Assembly (NCBI RefSeq): GCF_014203395.1
Contig: NZ_JACHIW010000001.1
Span: forward strand, 372,001-436,000
Direction of reading: 5' to 3'
Source: Saccharopolyspora phatthalungensis
GTDB lineage: Bacteria; Actinomycetota; Actinomycetes; Mycobacteriales; Pseudonocardiaceae
DNA: 64,000 bases
Part shown: one piece after another, positions 1 through 9,653 of the stretch
Layout: the number at the start of each line of letters is the position of its first letter
How positions within the stretch are numbered: the first letter of the stretch is position 1
Position numbers and translations under genes: made by a program
Notes under the pieces: model-generated
Database searches by the model: none
Told to the model about the DNA's origin: nothing
What the model saw: the letters and a program-made list of their open reading frames with translations, nothing else

Positions 1-596
1 CAGAGCGGCAGGAAGTCCGGCTCGTCCGGCGACTGCGGGCAGGCGAAGACGAGACCGGTGTCGATCTCGTAGAACCAAGCGTGCAACCGCAGTTCACCGG
101 CGATGACCCGGTCCCGGATGAACGGGTATTCATGCAGCGTCTGCAGCTGCGACTGGATGTGCCGCTTGCTCTCCGAGCGGACGCTGGGGTCCTCCGGTTC
201 GGCGCCCGCCAAGCCGTCGGTGCCGAGCCAGGTCCGCAGCGCGGGCAACTCCTCCAGGCCGCGCCCGGCCAGGGTCAATGCCGTGACGGCACCGCAGTGC
301 GAGTGCCCGCAGACGATGATCTCCGGCACGCGCAGCTGCAGAACCGCGTATTCGATAGTGGCCATTTCGCTGGACGCCGAGTCCGGCGCGTATTTCGGCA
401 CCACATTGCCGGCGGTCCGCAGTTCGAAGAGATTCCCCGGTTCGGCACCGGTGATCTGGGACGGGATCACCCGCGAATCGGAGCAACCGATGAACAGCGC
501 GGACGGTTTCTGACCTGCGGCGAGTTGCCGCCGGCGGTCCGCGGAAAGCATGCTGGGGTGCCGTCGTGCGTGCCGCACGAAATGTTCGAAGCTCAT
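1..596 (-). CDS. Beta-class carbonic anhydrase (3' end cut by window edge)
   Basis: Interconverts CO2 and bicarbonate with a zinc cofactor in the cytoplasm. About 198 residues are visible. They include the beta-class zinc signature CSDSR (Cys38, Asp40) and the second ligand pair in GHSHCG (His98, Cys101), as well as the usual TAGN stretch. The start is the ATG at 596-594, preceded on the minus strand by GGAGAGG at good spacing. The family is usually about 190-220 residues, so probably only a few C-terminal residues lie outside the window. It follows the small membrane protein at 643-1017 by 46 bp on the same strand, so the two may be co-transcribed. Confidence 0.93.
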   Translation of the reverse strand, partial: MSFEHFVRHARRHPSMLSADRRRQLAAGQKPSALFIGCSDSRVIPSQITGAEPGNLFELRTAGNVVPKYAPDSASSEMATIEYAVLQLRVPEIIVCGHSHCGAVTALTLAGRGLEELPALRTWLGTDGLAGAEPEDPSVRSESKRHIQSQLQTLHEYPFIRDRVIAGELRLHAWFYEIDTGLVFACPQSPDEPDFLPL

Positions 597-642
597 TGTC
601 GCCTCTCCTGATCGTCTGCTCGGAATATGTCGCGAGCGCCGA

Positions 643-1017
643 TCAGTGGCGGATGACCTGGAGTGCGGCAGGTGAATGTTTGAGCTTGACGCAGGCGTGG
701 TGCGGTTTGCTCCGGGCATTCGGAAGCACGCGCACCTGGGCTTGATTCTCGATATCGGCGGCGTACTGCAGCCCGGGCGGCAAGAGCGCGCCGCGGTCGT
801 TCTTGCGGTCGTAGAGACGCCGGGGTGGCGCGATGCCAGGCAGCCGTTCGCGCAGCTTCTCGACGTCCCGTTGCTCGTTGGTCTCGGACTTGGATTCAGC
901 AGGTCCGATGCGCAACTGCGAGCTGCCCTCGGCGTTTAGCGGGCCCAGCAACGCGAGCACGACCGCGAAGAGCAGGAATATTCCCGCCCTCGTGATCTGC
1001 CATGCCTTGCCACGCAC
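643..1017 (-). CDS. Small membrane-anchored or exported protein, unknown function
   Basis: 124 residues. A hydrophobic stretch at about residues 11-30 (GIFLLFAVVLALLGPL) follows a short basic N-terminus, as in a signal anchor. The rest is polar and basic and carries no motif I recognise. It ends 46 bp before the carbonic anhydrase start and is probably the first gene of a two-gene unit. The reading frame has the GC-rich third positions expected of a real gene here. Function is not known. Confidence 0.6.
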   Translation of the reverse strand: MRGKAWQITRAGIFLLFAVVLALLGPLNAEGSSQLRIGPAESKSETNEQRDVEKLRERLPGIAPPRRLYDRKNDRGALLPPGLQYAADIENQAQVRVLPNARSKPHHACVKLKHSPAALQVIRH

Positions 1018-1353
1018 CGAATGCCTCCCGAATAGAGCAGCCGTTCCCCTTCCGGCGACGCCGACGGTAGCGGGGCGTAGTGCTAAACGCTGAACTCAAG
1101 GTATCCGATAACGACGGTCCGGGCGCAAGTCACAGTTCCGGCCCGACCGGCGGAGAAACAAATGACGATATGTTAATCCAACCCGGTTCGACCTGCGAAT
1201 TCACCCGGATGCCGGGTGGACAAGAGGGCCGTCACTGCGGTGCGTAAACGATGTTCACTACGGAAAGTGTTGGCGATGTGACCAGAATTACCGTATTGGG
1301 GGAGTTGAACCCTCGGCCATATTCATCCTGGGCAACAAGACCGAAACACCGCA
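1018..1353. other. Intergenic region, no gene seen
   Basis: About 335 bases separate the small membrane protein from the shortened GNAT gene. AT content is higher than around it, as expected for a promoter of the leftward unit. No RNA gene, strong hairpin or coding frame was recognised. If the GNAT gene lost its C-terminal half, the lost part would have lain here, but no readable remnant is visible. Confidence 0.5.
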
Positions 1354-1719
1354 TCATAGCCGACCCGGTAGTGGTAACCGTGCGAGGTCGTCCAGCACCC
1401 GCGTGCAGTCGGCGAACATGACCGCGGTGGGAGCGACCACGCGGTAGCCCCGGGCGGCCAGAAACGCGTCGAGCTCGGCATGCCGGTCAAGCGGACTTAC
1501 CTGCACGATCGGCTTGGTGCCCCGCACCGCGTAGAACTCTTCCAGCCGTTCGACCGCCGCAGCTGCGTCCGCGACGACAGCGGGCGGCAAAGCCGAGTTC
1601 GAGCGCTTGCGGTTCAGCAGGCCGCAGCACCGATATAGCCAGCCGTCAACGCGCTCGACCGTCGAAGCCGGCCAGGTGGCGACGGCGGCCCGCTCGATCT
1701 CCAACCCGACGAAACCCAC
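1354..1719 (-). CDS. Shortened GNAT-type acetyltransferase (N-terminal part only)
   Basis: About 121 residues. The opening, with TWPASTVERVDGWLYR then NRKRSNSALPP, resembles the N-terminal half of actinobacterial GNAT proteins of the Rv0428c type, which run to roughly 300 residues. This frame stops after the ARGYRVVAPTAVMF strand, so the second (C-terminal) acetyltransferase domain is missing. The chosen start is the GTG at 1719, seven bases after a GGAGG box at 1726-1730; the GTG at 1722 is also possible. It lies 56 bp downstream of the phosphotransferase gene on the same strand and is probably co-transcribed with it. It may be a stand-alone domain or a decaying remnant; the reading frame itself is intact. 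Confidence 0.6.
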   Translation of the reverse strand: MGFVGLEIERAAVATWPASTVERVDGWLYRCCGLLNRKRSNSALPPAVVADAAAAVERLEEFYAVRGTKPIVQVSPLDRHAELDAFLAARGYRVVAPTAVMFADCTRVLDDLARLPLPGRL

Positions 1720-1775
1720 CACGCACCTCCGGATGGATGCCGCGTGAAACCGAGCCTGGAGCGCGAGCCGGGTGG

Positions 1776-2990
1776 CTACGCGGTGCGGAAGGCCGGGTAC
1801 GGCAGCAGATGCAGGGCACCGGCCCCGAAGCGGTCCACCAGCGCATCGATCATCCGGTCGGCGACCTCCGCGATGTCGACCATGTCGGCCTCCTCCGCGT
1901 CCGTGCGCAGGCGCCGCCACCGGTCCACCAGCGCCGTGCTGCGGCGCGGCGAAGGCATGTGCAGGTCGATCGGCCGGTCGGTTTCCCCGGTCCGCGGCAG
2001 GAACCACCACGTCGACACCCACACCCACAGCAGCTGGGCGTTGAACAGCCGGGGCATCAGCACCTCGTCGTCATCGAGCTCGGGCCAGACCTCGGCGATC
2101 TCCGAACGCCACGTCGACAACATGCTCTCGGCAAGGTTGCCCGGCAACGCGTACGAACACCACGACGACGGGAACGGGTACTGCAGGTACGCGGCATCCA
2201 TCGCGACGTCGCGCACGCAGCCCCACTCGAAGTCCAGGAACCGCACCCCGCTGCTGCCGGTCACGAGGCTGTTGTCCGGGCAGATGTCCGACGGGCTGAA
2301 CGACCGGTACCGGCTCGACTCCAGCAGCTCGGTGGCGGCGGTCAGCCGCTCGACCATGCGCGGCGGGGTGTCCACCCCGAGGATCTGGGTCAGCAGCTCC
2401 GGTAGCTCGGCCACCGACCGCACGATGTCGTCGGCGACCGGATCGGTCCACGACTTCGCACCCAGGCGGCGCATCAACGCGTCGAAGTCCGCCTCGCAAC
2501 CGGCGGTGGTGCTGTGCAGCCGCCCCAGGGCCCGCGCCCACGCCAGCAATGCCCGCTCGGCAACCCGCGGATCATCGGCGAACAACACGTCGGCCAGGGT
2601 GGAACCCCGCCCGAGGTCTTCGAGCACCAGCAGACGTTCGGCGGCGTCGTGCGCGATGAGCTCGGGGCCTACCCGGGCCTCGGGTGGCAGCGCGGTGGTG
2701 AGCTGGCAGCTCGCCGCCTCATGCGCGAACGGGTCGGAGCGGGCCTCCACCGGACACTCGCCGTAGTGCTTGACCACCACCGTGCGGGGCAGTTCGAACG
2801 GCGATTCGGCGATCCGCACCCGCATCACGACCGAGCGGTCGCTGCCGCCGAGGTCCTCCGCATCGGCAAGCCGGACCGGTGCTCCCGTCCGCTTGCTCAG
2901 CACGGCTTCCGCGGTCCCGACGGTATCGGTCGCCTCCGTGCTGGCCGGGACGCGAACCTCCGGGGGGCCGGTGGTGATCTCCACGCTCAT
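1776..2990 (-). CDS. Aminoglycoside-phosphotransferase-like kinase family protein
   Basis: 404 residues with the protein-kinase-like fold of the APH/choline kinase group. The C-terminal lobe carries FSPSDICPDNSL, matching the catalytic-loop pattern (Asp and Asn five residues apart), followed by RFLDFEWGCVRDVAMDAAY, matching the metal-binding DFE/D segment. The N-lobe VVVKHYG supplies the likely ATP-binding lysine. Members phosphorylate small hydroxylated metabolites or antibiotics; the substrate cannot be read from sequence. It is the first gene of a leftward pair with the shortened GNAT protein. Pairing of an APH-like and an acetyltransferase-like gene hints at small-molecule modification, but that is inference. 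Confidence 0.85.
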   Translation of the reverse strand: MSVEITTGPPEVRVPASTEATDTVGTAEAVLSKRTGAPVRLADAEDLGGSDRSVVMRVRIAESPFELPRTVVVKHYGECPVEARSDPFAHEAASCQLTTALPPEARVGPELIAHDAAERLLVLEDLGRGSTLADVLFADDPRVAERALLAWARALGRLHSTTAGCEADFDALMRRLGAKSWTDPVADDIVRSVAELPELLTQILGVDTPPRMVERLTAATELLESSRYRSFSPSDICPDNSLVTGSSGVRFLDFEWGCVRDVAMDAAYLQYPFPSSWCSYALPGNLAESMLSTWRSEIAEVWPELDDDEVLMPRLFNAQLLWVWVSTWWFLPRTGETDRPIDLHMPSPRRSTALVDRWRRLRTDAEEADMVDIAEVADRMIDALVDRFGAGALHLLPYPAFRTA

Positions 2991-3311
2991 CGTCTCCAGA
3001 CATTACCCCCACAACCTGAACCCGGATGGGCATGACCGGTCAAGTGACACACATCCGGTCAAGCCGGTAACCGCTGCGTGTTCGCCCGGCGGACCTCGCT
3101 CCCACCATCGATGGTCCTCCGGACACACCCGCCCCGTAGACGCTGACGGAACCAAGCGTCGGCGGGGTTGCACGGCGACGAAGATTTCGAAACCACAGCG
3201 GGCACAAGCGGCGCAACACCCCCCGAATCGTCACCCTGTCGGACAACCTCGCCCCGGCCACGGCGCACGTCGAGCGCGGCTGCAAGCACGCGGTGCCCGC
3301 CCCGCTCCCGA
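2991..3311. other. Intergenic region between aspS and the phosphotransferase gene
   Basis: No convincing gene. An imperfect inverted repeat at 3131-3168 (GCCCCGTAGACGCT against AGCGTCGGCGGGGT) could terminate aspS transcription; its stem has two mismatches and there is no clear U-run. The promoter of the phosphotransferase gene should also lie here. Confidence 0.4.
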
Positions 3312-5129
3312 TCAGCCCTGCTTCTCCACCACGCCGGGCGGGAAGACCGAGATGCTCTGGTCGCCGACCTGTGCCGCGGGCTTGGCATCGATCCCGGCTT
3401 CCTTGCGCTGCTCGATGGTGATCGGCGAGGGCGCGGCGGTCAGCGGGTCGAAACCGCCACCGCTCTTCGGGAAGGCGATGACGTCGCGCAGCGAGTCGGC
3501 ACCGGCGAGCAGCATGCAGGTCCGGTCCCAGCCGAAGGCGATGCCGCCGTGCGGCGGCGGACCGTACTTGAACGCCTCCAGCAGGAAGCCGAACTTGTCC
3601 TGCGCCTGCTCGCGCGAGATGCCGAGCAACTCGAACACCCGCTCCTGGATGTCGGATCGGTGAATACGAATCGATCCGCCGCCGATCTCGTTGCCGTTGC
3701 AGACGATGTCGTAGGCCCAGGCGAGCGCGTGCTCGGGATCCTGATCGAAGGTGTCGATCCAGTCCGCGTTGGGCGAGGTGAACGGGTGGTGCACCGCGGT
3801 CCAGCCACTGGCGCCGACCGCGACGTCGTCGGTCTCGTCCACCGGCTCGAACATCGGAGCGTCCACGACCCACACGAACGACCAGGCATCGTGGTCGATC
3901 AGGCCGCAGCGTTCACCGATCTCCAGCCGCGCCGCGCCGAGCAGGCCGCGGGCCGCCGACCGCGGGCCCGCGGCGAAGAACACGCAGTCGCCGGGGGCCG
4001 CGCCAACGGCCTTGGCGATCCCGTCACGCTCGGCGTCGGAAAGGTTCTTCGCCACCGGGCCGGACAGCGTCCCGTCGGCCCCGACGAGCACATACGCCAG
4101 GCCCTTGTGCCCGCGCTGCTTGGCCCACTCCTGCCAGGCGTCGAGCTGCCGCCGCGGCTGGTCGGCGCCGCCGGGCATCACGACCGCCCCGACGTAGGGC
4201 GCCTGGAACACCCGGAACGTGGTGTCCTTGAAGTACTCGGTCATGTCGGTGAGCTCAAGCCCGAACCGCAGGTCCGGCTTGTCGGTGCCGTACTTGGCCA
4301 TCGCCTCGGCGTAGGTCATTCGGGGGATCGGGCGCGGGATCTCGTGATCGGACAGCTTGCTCCACAGCGCGGCCAGGATCTCCTCGCCGAGTTCGATCAC
4401 GTCGTCCTGGTCGACGAAGCTCATCTCGATGTCGAGCTGGGTGAACTCCGGCTGCCGGTCGGCGCGGAAGTCCTCGTCGCGGTAGCAGCGCGCGATCTGG
4501 AAGTAGCGCTCCAGGCCGCCGACCATCAGCAGTTGCTTGAACAGCTGCGGCGACTGCGGCAGCGCATACCAGTTGCCGGGCTGCAACCGGGCCGGGATCA
4601 GGAAGTCCCGGGCGCCCTCCGGCGTCGAGCGGGTCATGGTCGGCGTCTCGACCTCGACGAAGTCGCGGCCGTGCAGCACGTCCCGGGCGATGCGGTTGAC
4701 CTCGCTGCGCATCCGCATGATCCGGGCCGGCTCGCTGCGCCGCAGGTCCAGGTAGCGGTGCCGGAGCCGGACCTCCTCGCCGACCTCCAAGTGGTCGTCC
4801 AGCGGGAACGGCAGCGGCGCGGCCTCGGAAAGCACCTCAAGCTCGACCGCGGTCACCTCGATCTCGCCGGTGGCTATCTCCGGGTTCTCGTTGCCCGCCG
4901 GGCGGCGGATCACCTCGCCGGTGACCCGGATGCAGAACTCGGCGCGCAGCCGGTGGGCGCGCTCGGCCATCTCGCCTTCGCGGAACACGACCTGGGAGAC
5001 ACCGGAGGCGTCTCGCAGATCGATGAAGATGACCCCGCCGTGATCGCGACGGCGCGCCACCCACCCGGCGAGGGTGACGGTCTGCCCGGCATGACCGGCG
5101 CGAAGCGATCCGGCCTCGTGCGTGCGCAT
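3312..5129 (-). CDS. aspS: Aspartyl-tRNA synthetase
   Basis: Class II synthetase that charges tRNA-Asp, and possibly tRNA-Asn if the enzyme is non-discriminating. 605 residues, normal for the bacterial type. In order: an OB-fold anticodon-binding domain ([19 protein letters not shown]); motif 2 in the [24 protein letters not shown] segment; the bacterial GAD insertion; and motif 3 in [14 protein letters not shown]. The ATG at 5129 gives the standard MRTHEAG start. A GTG one codon upstream (5132) is nearer to the GAAGGAG box and could be used instead. Its place matches Rv2572c at one end of a gene order shared with M. tuberculosis. Confidence 0.97.
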   Translation of the reverse strand: MRTHEAGSLRAGHAGQTVTLAGWVARRRDHGGVIFIDLRDASGVSQVVFREGEMAERAHRLRAEFCIRVTGEVIRRPAGNENPEIATGEIEVTAVELEVLSEAAPLPFPLDDHLEVGEEVRLRHRYLDLRRSEPARIMRMRSEVNRIARDVLHGRDFVEVETPTMTRSTPEGARDFLIPARLQPGNWYALPQSPQLFKQLLMVGGLERYFQIARCYRDEDFRADRQPEFTQLDIEMSFVDQDDVIELGEEILAALWSKLSDHEIPRPIPRMTYAEAMAKYGTDKPDLRFGLELTDMTEYFKDTTFRVFQAPYVGAVVMPGGADQPRRQLDAWQEWAKQRGHKGLAYVLVGADGTLSGPVAKNLSDAERDGIAKAVGAAPGDCVFFAAGPRSAARGLLGAARLEIGERCGLIDHDAWSFVWVVDAPMFEPVDETDDVAVGASGWTAVHHPFTSPNADWIDTFDQDPEHALAWAYDIVCNGNEIGGGSIRIHRSDIQERVFELLGISREQAQDKFGFLLEAFKYGPPPHGGIAFGWDRTCMLLAGADSLRDVIAFPKSGGGFDPLTAAPSPITIEQRKEAGIDAKPAAQVGDQSISVFPPGVVEKQG

Positions 5130-5697
5130 CACGGGTACTGAGCTCCTTCTTCCGCTGTTGAGCGCTTGACGGTATGGACGGTGTAACTGGTCGGCGGCCT
5201 CGCCGCACCCGATCATCGTCCGGCCTGCTCGGCCACGGGGCGGCTAAGCAGCCAGGACGCAAGGCATCAAGGCTAGCCAACGGACGCCGAAGCGCAGCGC
5301 GCAGGTGCCGGGCGTCGGCCCGTCGGCGCGGAGCGTGACCGCGCGCCCGGACGGTCGGCTCCCCTGCCTGCCAGGATGCCGAGCGCACCGACCGAACTGC
5401 CGATCGCCCTGCCGACCGGCAGGCGGCCCGAGGTTCGTCCATTCGTCCGAGCGGCACCGAATGGTCGATACCAATTTCGGCGCGGATGGTTCACAATTCA
5501 CCTCATTCGAAGCATGATCCACGATCACGCAACGGACATTGTTCGTCGGCCAAGCGAAGCGGTGCCGAGTTGATTTCAACCCCTGTACAACCCAACTTAC
5601 TCCTTTAGTTGGAGATGCCTACCGGAACTCGGTCGTTGCGAAACAGAGATTCACTGATTAGCGTAAGTTCGGAATTCGGCGGACACGAGGAGTAACG
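5130..5697. other. Divergent intergenic region (aspS / XRE regulator)
   Basis: About 570 bases between two divergent genes, unusually long for this chromosome. It must hold the aspS and XRE-regulator promoters. The part next to the regulator (about 5580-5690) is AT-richer and ends in a clear GAGGAG ribosome-binding site 5 bases before the ATG at 5698. I saw no riboswitch, RNA gene or convincing short reading frame. Confidence 0.5.
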
Positions 5698-6741
5698 ATG
5701 ACCGGTTCGAAAACCGAGGCTCGCCCAGCCGCCCATCCGGCCGTCCGCGGTGCACAGCACGGCGCGAACGCCCTGTCGGCCGAACTCGCCGAACTGCTCC
5801 GAACCGGTCCGTTCGAAGCCGCCCTGCGCACCGCGATCCGGGCGAGCCGGCTGAGCCTGGAACGCATCCAGCACCGGCTGCGCGCCCGCGGCACGCCGGT
5901 CAGCATCACCGCGCTGAGCTACTGGCAATCCGGCCGACGACGCCCGGAGCGCCCCGATTCACTGCTCGCCCTGCAACAGTTGGAGCAGGTGCTGAGCGTG
6001 CCGGAGGGCGCGTTATCCGCGCTGTTGGGGCCACCCCGACCACGCGGCCGCACCCGGCAGGTGCCCGCCGACGCACCGCCGCTGAGCGCGCTCTGGTCGG
6101 AGAACGAGTCCGCCGCCGAACTGCTCACCAAGATCGACACCAGCCACGACAGCAAGCTCGCCCGGCTGAGCCACCACGACGTGGTGCACGTCGACCAGCA
6201 CGGCGAGCTGCGCAAGATCCGCACCCGCAAGCTGGTCCGGGCCGAGCTTAACGGCGTCGATCGCTGGGTGATCATGTTCGACGGCGCCTCCTCCGGCGAA
6301 ACACCTTCGATCATCCGCCCCATCCGGTCCTGCCGACTCGGTCAGGTGCTCACCGACCACGCCCGCGACCTGGTGGTGGCGGAGCTGCTGTTCGACCGGG
6401 CGCTGACACGTGGCGAGACGCTGCTGCTGGAGTACGAGATCATCGACCCGCCGACCGGCCCGAACGAGGCCGAGCACAGCTTCTGCCGGCTGTTCCGGTT
6501 GCCCGTGCGGCAGTACGTCGTCGAGTTGCAATTCGACCCCGCGCACATGCCGACCCGGTGCGAGAGCTACGTCGGCGACTCCACCACGCAGGAGGTGGCG
6601 CCCCCGAGACCGCTGACGGTCGACCGCTTCGGCCGCACGCACGCGGTGGCGCTGGACTTCGGCATGGGCGTCTTCGGCGTCCGGTGGCAGCCCGAGGATC
6701 AGCTGGGCACGACCACGTCTTCGCGCACGACAACGTGTTGA
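5698..6741 (+). CDS. XRE-family helix-turn-helix regulator with a large C-terminal domain
   Basis: 347 residues. An N-terminal helix-turn-helix lies at about residues 42-105 (SLERIQHRLRARGTPVSITALSYWQSGRRRPERPDSLLALQQLEQVL), of the kind in which the ALSYWQSGRRRPER segment recognises DNA. It is followed by about 220 residues of a mainly beta domain without an assigned function, of a type seen in other actinobacterial XRE proteins. The start has an excellent ribosome-binding site. The gene stands alone, divergent from aspS, and ends before a 229-bp gap. Targets are unknown. The last residues (a Thr/Ser-rich tail ending in Cys) look unconserved. Confidence 0.8.
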   Translation: MTGSKTEARPAAHPAVRGAQHGANALSAELAELLRTGPFEAALRTAIRASRLSLERIQHRLRARGTPVSITALSYWQSGRRRPERPDSLLALQQLEQVLSVPEGALSALLGPPRPRGRTRQVPADAPPLSALWSENESAAELLTKIDTSHDSKLARLSHHDVVHVDQHGELRKIRTRKLVRAELNGVDRWVIMFDGASSGETPSIIRPIRSCRLGQVLTDHARDLVVAELLFDRALTRGETLLLEYEIIDPPTGPNEAEHSFCRLFRLPVRQYVVELQFDPAHMPTRCESYVGDSTTQEVAPPRPLTVDRFGRTHAVALDFGMGVFGVRWQPEDQLGTTTSSRTTTC

Positions 6742-6970
6742 CCCGCCCCGGAACGAACAGGCCGAGCCAGCACGGAAGGTAACCGGAGGCCGACCTCCTT
6801 GCCGGCCATTGGTTGAACCGTGAACGACGGCGTCGTTATCGGATTCCCCGAAACCGCCGGTGGAGTTTCAAACCATGCGGGGATCGCTTTCCGCAAACAT
6901 TGTCTGTTATCCCAATTGAAAACAATGTGCATTTCGCGCGGCATCAGCGCTTGGTCGTGGCCGACCGGAC

Positions 6971-8047
6971 TTACAACAGGCTGAGCTGGCGTACCCCCTC
7001 TTCCTCGGCGTCGGACCGGGCCGCACCCGCTCCGACTTCGCGAAACTCCGGCATCCGCGACGACCCGACGCCGTGGCGCCGCTTGGCCTCGGCCACCAGC
7101 GCCAGCACCTCCCGCTGGTAGGACTTCGGCAGGTAGGACCCCTCCCGGTACAGCCTGGCGTAACTGGGCACCAACTCCGGGTGCTCCCCCTGCAACCAGG
7201 CCCGGAACCATTCGCGTGCCCCTGGTCGCAGATGCAGCAGCAACGGCGTGACATTCGCAGCTCCCGCCTGGGCCAGTTCCCGTACCGTCGCGTCAATCTG
7301 CTCCGGTGCATCGCTGAGCCCGGGCAGGATCGGTGCCATCAGCACAGAACAGCCGATCCCCGCGTCGGCGAACCGGCGGACTACGTCCAACCGACGCCGC
7401 GGCGAGGGCGCGCCCGGCTCGACCGCCCGCCAGAGCCGCTCGTCGACCGAACCGATGGAGACCGCCACCGACACCGGGGCGACCTCGGCGGCCTGCGCGA
7501 TCAGATCGAAATCCCGCAGGATCAGCGTTCCCTTGGTGAGGATCGAGAACGGGTTGGCGCGGTCACGCAACGCCGCGAGGATGTCCCGCATCAGGCGGTA
7601 GCGCCCCTCGGCGCGCTGGTACGGGTCGGTGTTGGTCCCCATCGCGATCGCCTCGCCGGCCCAGCGCGGGCTGGCCAACTCCTTGCGTAATAAGACCCCG
7701 GCGTTGACCTTGACCACGATCTTGCTGTCGAAATCGTGCCCCGCGTCCAGGTCCAAGTACGTGTGAGTGCGCCTCGCAAAGCAATACCTACACGCGTGGG
7801 CACAACCCCGGTACGGGTTGATGGTCCACCCGAACGGCACCCGCGCCGCCCCGGGCACTCGGTTGATGATCGACTTCGCATGGATCTCGATCGCGTAGGA
7901 CTCGGCCGTGCCGGCCTCGATCGGCACCGGCTCGGGCAGGCGCAGCCCCGCGCGCCCGCCGTCACGCCGCGGCGGCTCCGGCATCGCGAGCGGCAGCTCC
8001 GGAGCGTCCCCCGCCGGCGGGGTGATTCGTTGCTGTTCCCATCGCAC
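6971..8047 (-). CDS. Radical SAM protein, Rv2578c family
   Basis: 358 residues. It contains the radical-SAM cluster motif CAHACRYC (CxxxCxxC), which binds the [4Fe-4S] cluster that cleaves S-adenosylmethionine. It also has the family landmarks PFGWTINPYRGC and AMGTNTDPYQRAEGRY, and an elongated (beta/alpha) barrel. The family resembles spore photoproduct lyase and is widespread in actinobacteria, but its reaction is unknown. Its position between aspS and hisS matches M. tuberculosis Rv2578c. It is divergent from the YibE/F gene, with about 150 bp between the starts. Confidence 0.93.
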   Translation of the reverse strand: MRWEQQRITPPAGDAPELPLAMPEPPRRDGGRAGLRLPEPVPIEAGTAESYAIEIHAKSIINRVPGAARVPFGWTINPYRGCAHACRYCFARRTHTYLDLDAGHDFDSKIVVKVNAGVLLRKELASPRWAGEAIAMGTNTDPYQRAEGRYRLMRDILAALRDRANPFSILTKGTLILRDFDLIAQAAEVAPVSVAVSIGSVDERLWRAVEPGAPSPRRRLDVVRRFADAGIGCSVLMAPILPGLSDAPEQIDATVRELAQAGAANVTPLLLHLRPGAREWFRAWLQGEHPELVPSYARLYREGSYLPKSYQREVLALVAEAKRRHGVGSSRMPEFREVGAGAARSDAEEEGVRQLSLL

Positions 8048-8198
8048 GATTAGATTCGAACACAGTTTCGATGATCATGTCGAGCGGCGCCGCCGGATAT
8101 CCGCCTATCGGGGAAAACGCGACGACGCTGGGTGCGCGAGCCCGCCCGAGCGCCCCCTCTCTGGGCGACCCCCGCGGGGCAGTCCGCATAATTGCCCG

Positions 8199-9638
8199 GT
8201 GACCGACCGCCGTCCCACCGGAGAGCCCCCCGAGCCCGGAGGCGGCCATCGGGCTCGCCACCGCCGGGCAGCAGACCAGGACCAGGTCACTCCCGACCCG
8301 CCGACGCGACGCGGCCCCCGTCCCGGCCGCGACGCCACCAGCACCGACCACGGCCACGGCCACGGGCACGGCCACGGGCCCGCCGAGCCGGTATCCAAGC
8401 AGGTCAAACGAGTTCTCGTCATCGCGCTGGTGCCTTTCGCATTGGCCGCCATCGTCGGCGTCCTGCTGCTCTACCCGTTCGGTCACCAGCAGCGCACCGG
8501 CACCAATCTCGGCGCTGGCCAGTACCCGGTCAACGCCGAGGTCGTCTCGGCCGTCGCCGGCTCCTGCACCCCGGACTCGCCCAGCCAAGGCGGCTGCGTG
8601 CTGGTCGGGGTCCGGATGCAGGACGGCCCGAAGCCCGGCCAGACCATCCAGCAGGCGGTGCCGACCGACCCGGGCTCGCCGCGCTTCGCCGTCGGCGACC
8701 AGGTGGTGCTCAGCTACGCCGGGGCCAATCCAGACGACCCGGCGTCCTACCAGGTAGTCGACTTCCAGCGCGGCACACCGCTGCTCGTCCTGGCGCTGAT
8801 GTTCGCCGCAGCAGTGATCGTGCTCGGCCGCTGGCAGGGCTTCGCCGCGCTGATCGCCCTCGGGCTGAGCTTCGTCGTGCTGATCGGCTTCGTGCTACCG
8901 GCCATCCTCGCGGGCGAGAATCCGCTGCTGGTGGCGGTCGTCGGCGCCGGCCTGATCATGTTCGTGGTGCTCTACCTGACGCACGGCTTCTCCGCGCGGA
9001 CCTCGACCGCGGTGCTCGGCACCCTGTTGAGCCTCGCGCTGATCGGCCTGCTCAGCGCGGTCTTCTCGGCGTCCGCCAGCCTGACCGGGCTGGACGAGGA
9101 CACCTCCAGCCTGATGGGGCTGCTGGGCGCGCCGATCGACGCGCGCGGCCTGCTGCTGGCCGGAATCGTGATCGGTGCGCTCGGCGTGCTCGACGACGTG
9201 ACCATGACCCAGACCAGTGCGGTGTGGGAACTGCGCAAGGCCAACCCCACGATGTCCCTGCGGCAGCTCTACACGGCGGGGTTGCGGATCGGCCGCGACC
9301 ACGTGTCGTCTGCGGTGAACACCCTGGTCCTGGCCTATGCGGGCGCGGCCCTGCCGATGCTGCTGGCCTACACGCTCTCCGGCCGGACGTTCAATCAGAT
9401 CGTGAGCTCGCAGGCCGTGGCGCAGGAGGTGGTGCGCACGCTGGTCGGCAGCATCGGCCTGGTCGCAGCGGTGCCGATCACCACCGCGATCGCCGCCGCG
9501 GTGGCGATCCGCGAGCCCGCGCAGGGCGCAAGCCACCATGGCAGCTCGGTCGCGGACCGCGTGGGCCGGGCGGCGGCCACCGGCGCCGAAACCGCGACGG
9601 TGTGGTGGCGTCCACCGCACCGCAAGGCCGACCGCTGA
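8199..9638 (+). CDS. YibE/F-family integral membrane protein
   Basis: About 479 residues. The N-terminal 65 residues are charged and contain a His-Gly run (HGHGHGHGHG) just before the first membrane helix at about residues 70-93. An extracytoplasmic domain with a Cys pair (SCTPDSPSQGGCVL) follows, then seven or eight membrane segments with the YibE/F core (DARGLLLAGIVIGALGVLDDVTMTQ). The GTG at 8199 is chosen because the upstream reading frame lacks coding character. YibE/F proteins are multispan proteins of unknown transport role. The His-Gly run suggests metal binding, which is inference. Confidence 0.85.
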   Translation: MTDRRPTGEPPEPGGGHRARHRRAADQDQVTPDPPTRRGPRPGRDATSTDHGHGHGHGHGPAEPVSKQVKRVLVIALVPFALAAIVGVLLLYPFGHQQRTGTNLGAGQYPVNAEVVSAVAGSCTPDSPSQGGCVLVGVRMQDGPKPGQTIQQAVPTDPGSPRFAVGDQVVLSYAGANPDDPASYQVVDFQRGTPLLVLALMFAAAVIVLGRWQGFAALIALGLSFVVLIGFVLPAILAGENPLLVAVVGAGLIMFVVLYLTHGFSARTSTAVLGTLLSLALIGLLSAVFSASASLTGLDEDTSSLMGLLGAPIDARGLLLAGIVIGALGVLDDVTMTQTSAVWELRKANPTMSLRQLYTAGLRIGRDHVSSAVNTLVLAYAGAALPMLLAYTLSGRTFNQIVSSQAVAQEVVRTLVGSIGLVAAVPITTAIAAAVAIREPAQGASHHGSSVADRVGRAAATGAETATVWWRPPHRKADR

Positions 9639-9653
9639 TCCGGCGTGCGGGCA

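Noticed and set aside
3168..5141. 657-codon plus-strand frame opposite aspS
   Set aside because: Shadow of aspS with no domain and no ribosome-binding site.
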